A stretch of 38,619 nucleotides of DNA from a virus, in the IMG/VR virus record IMGVR_UViG_3300046532_001831, positions 1 to 38,619 of that record. The stretch is one strand, 5' to 3'. Of the stretch, positions 8,774 to 15,183 are shown piece by piece (positions within the stretch are counted from its first letter, which is position 1; the number at the start of each line of letters is the position of its first letter). Under the pieces are notes generated by a model. The model saw only the letters and a list, made by a program, of their open reading frames with translations. It searched no databases and was not told the DNA's origin. The position numbers were made by a program, and so were the translations under genes.

Positions 8774-8796
8774 CGATAAAAGAATCAAAATCTTTT

Positions 8797-8824
8797 AAGG
8801 GGAACTTCGGTTCCCCTTTTTTTT
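8797..8824 (+). terminator. Rho-independent terminator with UUCG loop
   Basis: AAGGGGAAC (8797-8805), loop TTCG, GTTCCCCTT (8810-8818), then a run of T to 8824. It ends the block 5892-8773. The next late box starts only three bases after the T run. Confidence 0.95.
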
Positions 8825-8826
8825 GC

Positions 8827-8834
8827 TATAAATA
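8827..8834 (+). promoter_or_regulatory. Late promoter box TATAAATA, leaderless type
   Basis: Perfect TATAAATA with five bases (GATAT) before the ATG at 8840 and no ribosome site in between. It directly abuts the terminator at 8797-8824. Confidence 0.8.
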
Positions 8835-8839
8835 GATAT

Positions 8840-9673
8840 ATGGCAACTCAATCCAAATTTTTAGCAGATGTAGGAATCCAAACAGCAGGAGATACCTCTA
8901 TAGGGGGAAATCTAGTTGTTACTGGCGACCTAACTGTTAATGGAACCAATACGACTATTGATTCTACGACGCAGTCAGTTACAGATTCATTAATAGAACT
9001 TGCAAGTGGTAACACTACTGCAGATACTATTGATATAGGAATCTATGGTAACTATAATGACGGTCTAAGTGGAGAGGGTGGTGCAAGTGAATACACAGGT
9101 CTATTCAGAGACGCGTCAGACTCCACATGGAAGTTGTTTGATGGTCTAGAAGTAGAACCTTCTACCACAGTTAATATGGGTGGTAGTGGTTATGCATTAG
9201 CAGACTTACATGTTGGTGACTTAGTCGCAACAACATTGACTGCAACGAACAGTTTAACAGGTGCAAGTATGAGTTACCCTACTTCAGATGGAAGTAATGG
9301 TCAAGTACTTACGACAAATGGTAGTGGGACACTATCCTTTGCATCACCAGCTGGATTAGAAGGCGGAACAGTAACTACAACATCAACATCCGAAACAAAC
9401 ATGGATACGTTCTCTACATCTTCGTATAGAAGTGCAAAGTATGAAGTATCTATTTCAGATGCAACAAGTGGAACATATCAGTTCACGGAACTATCAATAG
9501 TTCATAATGGAACGACTGCAAGTATATCTCAATACGGTACTGTATTGACAGGAAGTACAGAGCTTGCAACGTTCGGTGTCGATGTAAATATAGGAACTCT
9601 AAGAATCAGAACTACCCCTGCGTCAAGCAATTCAACGGTCTTCAAATTTAAGAAGATACTAGTAGATGCTTAA
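8840..9673 (+). CDS. Modular tail fibre protein with NLVVTGDLTVNGT module and shared head domain
   Basis: A 277-residue protein. MATQSKFLADVGIQTAGDTS is an N-terminal module related to the starts of the next two genes. Residues ~25-55 carry NLVVTGDLTVNGTNTTIDST followed by DSLIELASGNTT, a widespread marine fibre module. LFRDASDSTWKLFDGLEVEP follows, then SYPTSDGSNGQVLTTNGSGT (~140-165). The last 100 residues are the head-type domain shared with 8360-8773. The leaderless late promoter places the ATG at 8840 with no ribosome site. It is probably a receptor-contacting fibre. Modules are seen directly; the receptor is unknown. Confidence 0.75.
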   Translation: MATQSKFLADVGIQTAGDTSIGGNLVVTGDLTVNGTNTTIDSTTQSVTDSLIELASGNTTADTIDIGIYGNYNDGLSGEGGASEYTGLFRDASDSTWKLFDGLEVEPSTTVNMGGSGYALADLHVGDLVATTLTATNSLTGASMSYPTSDGSNGQVLTTNGSGTLSFASPAGLEGGTVTTTSTSETNMDTFSTSSYRSAKYEVSISDATSGTYQFTELSIVHNGTTASISQYGTVLTGSTELATFGVDVNIGTLRIRTTPASSNSTVFKFKKILVDA

Positions 9674-9731
9674 ATAAACTAAAATAACTTTTAAAAGACA
9701 CAATATACGGTTGTCTTAAGACGGTGAATTC

Positions 9732-9739
9732 GATAAATA
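9732..9739 (+). promoter_or_regulatory. Late promoter box GATAAATA
   Basis: GATAAATA upstream of the gene at 9782, giving a leader of about 36 bases with ribosome site AAAAGGA at 9768-9774. The gap before it also contains the perfect palindrome GTCTTAAGAC (9713-9722). Confidence 0.6.
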
Positions 9740-9781
9740 AATGTATCAACACCTCAAGGTAACCGTTAAAAGGACACATAA

Positions 9782-10000
9782 ATGGCAACACAAAATACAT
9801 TCGTAATTGAGTATGGACTTACAGTAGGTTCAACAGAAGTTATTTCCTCAGCAGGAAAACTAGCTTCGACTGCAATATCATTACTCACTTCAGACAACCT
9901 TACAGAAGGTTCCACTAACCTCTACTTTACAGCAAGTAGATTTAACAGTTCATTTGATACTAGATTAGCAAGTGCGACTATTGATGGAGGCACCATCTAA
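9782..10000 (+). CDS. Short fibre paralogue: N-terminal module plus one repeat, ending DGGTI
   Basis: A 72-residue protein. Residues ~5-28 (NTFVIEYGLTVGSTEVISSA) align with the start of the large fibre at 10000 (KNFILKNGLSVGTNDVLDSS), and residues 40-55 hold one copy of the LTEGSTNLYFTASRF repeat used many times in that fibre. It ends ATIDGGTI, like the other DGGT proteins. It is therefore a miniature fibre made of an attachment module and a single repeat. Stop and next start overlap as TAATG, so the two are probably made together. It might be a spacer, chaperone or capping form of the fibre base; the function is inferred only. Confidence 0.65.
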   Translation: MATQNTFVIEYGLTVGSTEVISSAGKLASTAISLLTSDNLTEGSTNLYFTASRFNSSFDTRLASATIDGGTI

Positions 10001-12420
10001 TGGCAGGCGAAAAGAATTTCATATTAAAAAATGGTTTATCAGTAGGAACAAATGACGTTCTTGATAGCTCTGGTGACTTAGTAGCAGGTGCATTCGGTAC
10101 CGCTGCTCTAGAAACAATAGATGACCATGTCGCAAACACGTTAATCCAAGCAGGTAGTGGTATATCAGCATCATACGATGACGCTGCAGGCACACTAACC
10201 CTCACAGGGAACGTTGGAGACATAACTGGTGTTAATGCTGGTGCTGGTCTTACAGGTACGGCAACAAGTGGCGATGCAACATTAAACATTGGTGCAGGCA
10301 CAGGTATCACAGTTAATGCAGATACAATCGAGGTTACTCAATCAGTAATCGATGGATATGCAGATGCAAGAGTTCAAGCTGCATTGATTGATGAAGATGA
10401 TTTCTCTTCAGATAGTGCAACTAGACTACCTTCACAGCAATCTACAAAGGCATATATTGCTACACAGATTGCTACTAAAGACAATACAGATGAGATGACT
10501 GAAGGTTCAAGTAACCTTTATCACACTACTGCCAGAGCAAGAAGTTCAATTAGTGCTGGTGGTGATTTAGCATACAACAGTTCAACTGGTGTAATAAGTT
10601 TCACAAACGATGCTGGAGATATTTCCTCAGTAGTCGCTGGTTCGGGTTTAACTGGTGGTGCAACCACTGGTGATGCAACATTAAACATTGGTGCTGGAAC
10701 AGGCATCTCGGTGGCTGCAGACGCAATCTCAGTAAACATGGGTGCATTTGATTCAGATAACTTAGGCGAAGGTTCAACTAACCTTTATCATACTGAAGAA
10801 AGAGTCCAAGACGTAACTGGAGCTCAGTTAGCAACTAACGGTTCACACACTGGTATTACAGCAACATACGATGATGCTGGTGACGGTGCAGTTGACCTTG
10901 CAGTATCTACAGAATATATTGCAGACACAGTTGGAGCAATGGTTACAAGTAATACTGAATCGGGTATTACAGTTGCATATGTCGATGCTGATAATACACT
11001 AGACTTTACAGTCGGTACACTTAACCAAGATACAACAGGTCTAGCAGGAACTGCTACTGCCCTTGCAAGTGCAAGAACTATCTCGGGTGTTTCATTCGAC
11101 GGTACAGCAAACATTACACTAAACACTGGTTCAATCACAGAGAGTGGTAACCTATACTTCACAGACGAAAGAGTTGACGACAGAGTTAATTCATTAATCG
11201 TTGGTGGAACAAACATCACTGCAACATACGATGACAGTGCTGGAACACTTACTATTGACGGAAACGCAGCGGACATCACAGGTGTTGTAGCTGGAGACGG
11301 TCTAACAGGTGGTGCAACTTCGGGTGATGCAACCCTAACACTAGCTGCGACAGTAGCAGGTGACGGTCTTGCACATTCAAGTGGTGTTATTTCTGTAACA
11401 GTAGACGACAGTTCTATAGAAACAAATTCAGACACACTAAGAGTAAAAGCAACTGGTATTACTAATGCTATGTTAGCAGGTTCAATTGCAAACGCAAAAC
11501 TTGCAAATAGTTCAGTAACAATTAACTCACAAGCAGTTGCTCTAGGAGCAGCAGTCACTTTGAACACATCTCACGTTGGTGAGAGTGGAAACTTATACTA
11601 CACAGATGAGAGAGTTGACGATAGAGTTAATGCATTATTTACAGACGGTGCAAACATCACATCAACATATGATGACACTGCTGGTACATTAACTATTGCA
11701 ACAGATGCTTTAGACCAAGAACAAGTAGATGACAGAATGAATGCAGTTATTACTGCAGGCACTAACATTACAAAAACTTACGATGACGCTGCTGGAACAC
11801 TTACAATTACTGGTAGTACAGATGCAGAAATCAGAGGATTACATTCAGCAGTTACAAACGGAATTGGTGGACTTGCATATAGTTCTTCAACAGGTGCATA
11901 TACTTACACAGGGCCTTCTGCAACAGAAGTAAGAGCTCAACTAAGTGCTGGTACTGGTGTTACATACAGTAGTGGTGCAATATCCATCGGACAGGCAGTG
12001 GCAACATCAAGTAATGTTACCTTTGGAAACCTAGTCTTATCGGGCAACTTAACAGTTAACGGAACTACTTCTACAGTAAGTTCTACTAACACAACAATGA
12101 CAGACTCATTGATTGAGTTAGGAAATGGAACTACTGGCGCACCAGCAGGTGACGCAGGTATAGTGATTGAAAGAGGTGATGAAAGTAACGTGTTTATGGG
12201 GTGGGATGACAGTGCAACAGGGTTTGTATTTGGTACAACCTCTGCAACTGGTGCTTCAACTGGAGCGATATCAGTAACACCTTCTGCAGTATCAACTGGA
12301 GCATTGTCAATAACAAATGCATCTAACAGTGGTGGAACTGCAAGAAATATGTATCAATCAACTTCTGCACCTTCAAGTGGTGATGGAGCGGTTGGTGACA
12401 TGTGGGTTCTTTACTCCTAG
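10000..12420 (+). CDS. Large repetitive tail fibre (YDDxAGTLTI and NLYxTxxR repeats)
   Basis: An 806-residue fibre. The N-terminal module KNFILKNGLSVGTNDVLDSS is followed by a shaft of two alternating motifs. The first is GxxITxTYDDxAGTLTI (five copies of this form, for example ISASYDDAAGTLTLTG and ITKTYDDAAGTLTITG). The second is ESGNLYFTDERVDDRVN or EGSSNLYHTTARARSS (five copies). GLTGGATSGDATLNIGAGTG-type segments separate them. Near residue 690 comes NLTVNGTTSTVSSTNTTMTD, then SLIELGNGT, and a C-terminal region ending GAVGDMWVLYS. These repeats are typical of long trimeric tail fibres in marine T4-like phages. It is the longest protein of the window and likely the main fibre shaft of this cluster. 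Confidence 0.82.
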   Translation: MAGEKNFILKNGLSVGTNDVLDSSGDLVAGAFGTAALETIDDHVANTLIQAGSGISASYDDAAGTLTLTGNVGDITGVNAGAGLTGTATSGDATLNIGAGTGITVNADTIEVTQSVIDGYADARVQAALIDEDDFSSDSATRLPSQQSTKAYIATQIATKDNTDEMTEGSSNLYHTTARARSSISAGGDLAYNSSTGVISFTNDAGDISSVVAGSGLTGGATTGDATLNIGAGTGISVAADAISVNMGAFDSDNLGEGSTNLYHTEERVQDVTGAQLATNGSHTGITATYDDAGDGAVDLAVSTEYIADTVGAMVTSNTESGITVAYVDADNTLDFTVGTLNQDTTGLAGTATALASARTISGVSFDGTANITLNTGSITESGNLYFTDERVDDRVNSLIVGGTNITATYDDSAGTLTIDGNAADITGVVAGDGLTGGATSGDATLTLAATVAGDGLAHSSGVISVTVDDSSIETNSDTLRVKATGITNAMLAGSIANAKLANSSVTINSQAVALGAAVTLNTSHVGESGNLYYTDERVDDRVNALFTDGANITSTYDDTAGTLTIATDALDQEQVDDRMNAVITAGTNITKTYDDAAGTLTITGSTDAEIRGLHSAVTNGIGGLAYSSSTGAYTYTGPSATEVRAQLSAGTGVTYSSGAISIGQAVATSSNVTFGNLVLSGNLTVNGTTSTVSSTNTTMTDSLIELGNGTTGAPAGDAGIVIERGDESNVFMGWDDSATGFVFGTTSATGASTGAISVTPSAVSTGALSITNASNSGGTARNMYQSTSAPSSGDGAVGDMWVLYS

Positions 12421-12439
12421 AATAGGGGTTTAGAATCTT

Positions 12440-12447
12440 AATAAATA
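12440..12447 (+). promoter_or_regulatory. Late promoter box AATAAATA
   Basis: AATAAATA 25 bases before the ATG at 12473. The leader has only a weak GGAT ribosome site at 12462-12465, plus a three-codon open frame (ATG GAT AAC TAA) ahead of the start. Confidence 0.55.
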
Positions 12448-12472
12448 AACAGTATTATTAATGGATAACTAA

Positions 12473-13822
12473 ATGGCAACAGGTTCACAAAAGGTCAAAA
12501 CACCAGCGGGTTGGAATTCAACTCAAGGTGCATGGGTAAAGACTGGTTCTACCACATGGAAAGCAGTAGACCAAATTTATGTTAAAACTCCTACTGGGTG
12601 GAATAACGCATCGGGTCAAACTGCGACTCAAATTCCATATCCTTACATTGCAAATTCACAAGAGCCTAACATACGTAACAGTCAGACTCCTTATCCGTAT
12701 ATTGCAACAGGTCAAGAACCAAATATTAGGGCTGCACAACAACCGTATCCTTACATTGCAAATGCACAAGAACCAAACATAAGGAATAATCAACAACCTT
12801 ATCCTTATATTGCACAAGCAAGACAACCTGCTTCGTATCAACATAGGTCACCATTTACATATGCACGTCAAGGACAAACTCCTTTCACATATCAGCATAG
12901 GTCTCCATTCACATATAGAAACCCTGTAAATGCACAAGAACCAAACATACGTAATAGTCAGACACCATTTACTTACAGAAACCCTGTAAACGGTCAAGAA
13001 CCAAACATTAGAGATGCACGTCAACCTGCGACTTATCAACACAGAAGTCCGTTTACGTACAACCATAGGTCACCGTTAACGTACTCTCATAGGTCACCAT
13101 TTACATATAGGTCTCCTGTTAATGCACAAGAGCCGAACATAAGACAGGCAAGACAACCTTCTACGTACCAACATAGAAGTCCTTTAACGTATTCTCATAG
13201 GTCTCCATATACGTACAATCATAGGTCACCGTTCACTTACAGAAGTCCTGTATCTGCTCAGCAACCTAACATTAGAGATGCACGTCAACCTTCTTCGTAC
13301 CAACATAGAAGTCCTTACACATACAGTCATAGGTCTCCGTATACGTACAGTCATAGGTCACCGTTCACTTACAGAAGTCCTGTATCTGCTCAGCAACCTA
13401 ATATACGTAGTATTCAAGAACCTAATATTAGAAATAATCAGACACCGTTCACGTTCCAAAATCCGTTTACCTACAGTAGTAGATATCCAGCGAATGGACA
13501 GAATCCTTTTACGTTCCAAAATCCGTTTACCTACAGTAGTAGATATCCAGCGAATGGACAGAATCCTTTTACGTTCCAAAATCCGTTTACTTATCAACAA
13601 CCAAGTAATGCGAGACAACCGAACAGTGCAAGGAACCCCTTCACGTATAGAGTACCGTATATTGCTAACGCAAGACAACCGAACGCTGCGAGAAACCCTT
13701 TCACATATCAAGCACCGACTATTGCAAGACAACCAAGTATCGGACAGTCGCCTGGCACCTATCAACATCAATCACCATTTTACTATTACTTTAGTGGGGG
13801 CGGTGGTTTCTTTGAGCCGTAA
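12473..13822 (+). CDS. Pro/Gln/Tyr-rich short-repeat protein 3
   Basis: A 449-residue protein. Residues 1-45 are a Trp/Lys-rich domain with two VKTPxGWN motifs (QKVKTPAGWN, IYVKTPTGWN) around GAWVKTGSTTWKAV, related in pattern to the C-terminal domain of repeat protein 2. Residues ~50-435 are proline-ended units: YPYIANSQEP, NIRNSQTP, FTYRNP, SHRSPFTY, then a second style FTFQNP, FTYSSRYP, ANGQNP, SNARQP. Every proline spacing in this region is even. It ends in an aromatic and Gly-rich tail FYYYFSGGGGFFEP. Two perfect 60-bp tandem copies lie inside (13451-13570). No named family recognised; probably a fibre or adhesin of the virion. Confidence 0.75.
   Translation: MATGSQKVKTPAGWNSTQGAWVKTGSTTWKAVDQIYVKTPTGWNNASGQTATQIPYPYIANSQEPNIRNSQTPYPYIATGQEPNIRAAQQPYPYIANAQEPNIRNNQQPYPYIAQARQPASYQHRSPFTYARQGQTPFTYQHRSPFTYRNPVNAQEPNIRNSQTPFTYRNPVNGQEPNIRDARQPATYQHRSPFTYNHRSPLTYSHRSPFTYRSPVNAQEPNIRQARQPSTYQHRSPLTYSHRSPYTYNHRSPFTYRSPVSAQQPNIRDARQPSSYQHRSPYTYSHRSPYTYSHRSPFTYRSPVSAQQPNIRSIQEPNIRNNQTPFTFQNPFTYSSRYPANGQNPFTFQNPFTYSSRYPANGQNPFTFQNPFTYQQPSNARQPNSARNPFTYRVPYIANARQPNAARNPFTYQAPTIARQPSIGQSPGTYQHQSPFYYYFSGGGGFFEP
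13451..13590 (+). repeat. Perfect 60-bp tandem repeat inside repeat protein 3
   Basis: 13451-13510 and 13511-13570 are identical in all 60 bases, and 13571-13590 repeats the first 20 again. Each copy encodes 20 residues, read as the units FTYSSRYP, ANGQNP and FTFQNP. The lack of even silent changes, against the scrambled codons elsewhere, points to a recent duplication. Confidence 0.95.
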
Positions 13823-13838
13823 GCTGATGACTATAACT

Positions 13839-13846
13839 ACTAAATA
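13839..13846 (+). promoter_or_regulatory. Late promoter box ACTAAATA
   Basis: ACTAAATA between the two downstream repeat genes, 24 bases before the ATG at 13871, with ACAGGAT as the ribosome site. Confidence 0.55.
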
Positions 13847-13870
13847 TATTACTACAACAGGATACTTACA

Positions 13871-15097
13871 ATGCCGATAGGAAGCAGACAGCAGCCGACT
13901 ATAAAAAATAGTCAGAGCAATTACAACATTCAGACAGCTGTTAACTCAAGCTACCCTGCTAATGCTCAACAACCGTTTACATTCCAAGCACCATTTACAT
14001 ATAGTGCAAGGTATCCAGCAAATGGTCAACAACCGTTTACATTTCAGAATCCGTTTACTTACAGACATCCTGTGTCTGCAAGACAACCGAATAGCGCACG
14101 TCAACCATTTACATATAGACAACCGTATATTGCAAATGCAAGACAACCGAATAACGCACGTCAACCATTTACATATAGACAACCGTACATTGCTAATGCA
14201 AGACAACCTAATGATGCTAGACAACCTGCTACGTACCAACATAGAAGTCCGTATACGTACAGTCACAGGTCTCCATTTACATATAGAAACCCTGTATCTG
14301 CACAGCAACCTAACATAAGAAGTATTCAAGAACCTAATATTAGAAGCATTCAAGAACCTAATATCAGAAACAATCAGGCACCGTTTACGTACAATTACAG
14401 GTCTCCGTTCACTTACAGAAACCCTGTATCTGCACAAGAGCCAAACATAAGAAACATTCAAGAACCTAATATTAGAAATCAGCAAGAACCTAATATCAGA
14501 AACAATCAAGCACCGTTTACGTACAATTACAGGTCTCCATTTACATATAGAAACCCTGTATCTGCTCAAGAACCTAATATCAGAAGTCAGCAAGAACCCA
14601 ATATTCGTTCTTCACAAGAGCCTAACATTAGGAGTTCACAAACACCGTTTACGTATCAATACAGAAGTCCGTTTACTTATCAGAACCCTTCTAATGCTAG
14701 ACAACCTGCTTCGTATCAACACAGAAGTCCGTTTACATATAGGTCTCCTGTTAATGCACAAGAGCCTAATATTAGAGATGCACAACAACCGTATCCTTAT
14801 ATTGCAGCTGCTCAAGAGCCGAACATTAGGAGTTCACAAACACCGTTTACGTATCAAAGAACTGGACAGACTCCTGTTATCTATCAACACAGAAGTCCAT
14901 TCACCTATGCACGTCAAGGTCAAACACCGTTTACGTATCAACATAGAAGTCCGTTCACCTATAATAGAACTGGTCAACAACCTGCTACGTACCAACATAG
15001 AAGTCCGTTTACATATGCAAGACAGGGTCAAACCCCCGAAGCAAGATGGGATGGAGTTGGTTCACAACAGTGGCCTGCAACACCAATTACATCATAG
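13871..15097 (+). CDS. Pro/Gln/Tyr-rich short-repeat protein 4
   Basis: A 408-residue paralogue made almost wholly of proline-ended units from residue ~10 to ~390: FTFQAP, FTYSARYP, ANGQQP, YIANARQP, NNARQP, NIRSIQEP, FTYNYRSP, VSAQEP. NIRxxQEP units occur in direct runs of two to four. Even proline spacing holds through the repeats (including a 20-residue gap near the start) and breaks only in the unique ends, MPIGSRQQP and the C-terminal EARWDGVGSQQWPATPITS. The protein is rich in Pro, Gln, Arg, Tyr, Thr and Asn and should be basic. It closes the repeat gene pair and is followed by a strong terminator. Likely a virion fibre or adhesin; no family recognised. Confidence 0.75.
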   Translation: MPIGSRQQPTIKNSQSNYNIQTAVNSSYPANAQQPFTFQAPFTYSARYPANGQQPFTFQNPFTYRHPVSARQPNSARQPFTYRQPYIANARQPNNARQPFTYRQPYIANARQPNDARQPATYQHRSPYTYSHRSPFTYRNPVSAQQPNIRSIQEPNIRSIQEPNIRNNQAPFTYNYRSPFTYRNPVSAQEPNIRNIQEPNIRNQQEPNIRNNQAPFTYNYRSPFTYRNPVSAQEPNIRSQQEPNIRSSQEPNIRSSQTPFTYQYRSPFTYQNPSNARQPASYQHRSPFTYRSPVNAQEPNIRDAQQPYPYIAAAQEPNIRSSQTPFTYQRTGQTPVIYQHRSPFTYARQGQTPFTYQHRSPFTYNRTGQQPATYQHRSPFTYARQGQTPEARWDGVGSQQWPATPITS

Positions 15098-15122
15098 GAA
15101 CCTACCCGACAGTGAACAAAAG

Positions 15123-15148
15123 ACCCCTCGAAAGAGGGGTTTTTTTTG
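15123..15148 (+). terminator. Rho-independent terminator with GAAA loop
   Basis: ACCCCTC (15123-15129), loop GAAA, GAGGGGT (15134-15140), then a T run to 15148. It ends the fibre cluster. The late box for the next gene begins four bases on. Confidence 0.95.
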
Positions 15149-15151
15149 TCT

Positions 15152-15159
15152 TATAAATA
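15152..15159 (+). promoter_or_regulatory. Late promoter box TATAAATA
   Basis: Perfect TATAAATA immediately after the terminator. It would give a leader of about 19 bases to the GTG at 15184, with GGAG (15175-15178) as ribosome site. Confidence 0.75.
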
Positions 15160-15183
15160 TAAGACAGTTATTATGGAGACACC

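Larger units (their letters stand above)
12630..15040 (+). repeat. Coding short-repeat region B (18/24/30-bp units)
   Basis: Same unit families as region A, spread over two genes (with the short gap 13823-13870). Includes direct near-copies such as caagaacctaatattagaa and catagaagtccgtttacgta, which offer many sites for unequal recombination within and between the four genes. Confidence 0.85.

Noticed and set aside
10824-11567. Reverse-strand open frame of 247 codons within the large fibre gene, rich in Val, Pro and Ala.
   Set aside because: It is the antisense of Thr/Gly/Ala/Asp-rich repeats; no ribosome site, and the sense frame is a well-supported fibre.
13946-14593. Long reverse-strand open frame of 215 codons across repeat protein 4 (and similar ones at 4084-4536, 13358-13771 and 2555-2800).
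   Set aside because: They are shadows of the repeats: the unit codons for SPFTY, NIR and QEP give no stops in those reverse frames. They lack ribosome sites, and their translations are repetitive in the same periods.
2420-15040. Repeat regions as a CRISPR array or other non-coding repeat.
   Set aside because: The repeats keep one open reading frame over four genes, with third-base variation and no constant-length spacer pattern.
15152-15183. ATG at 15173 as the start of the glycosyltransferase gene.
   Set aside because: It is in another frame and meets a stop after ten codons. The GTG at 15184 is in frame and has GGAG at a proper distance.
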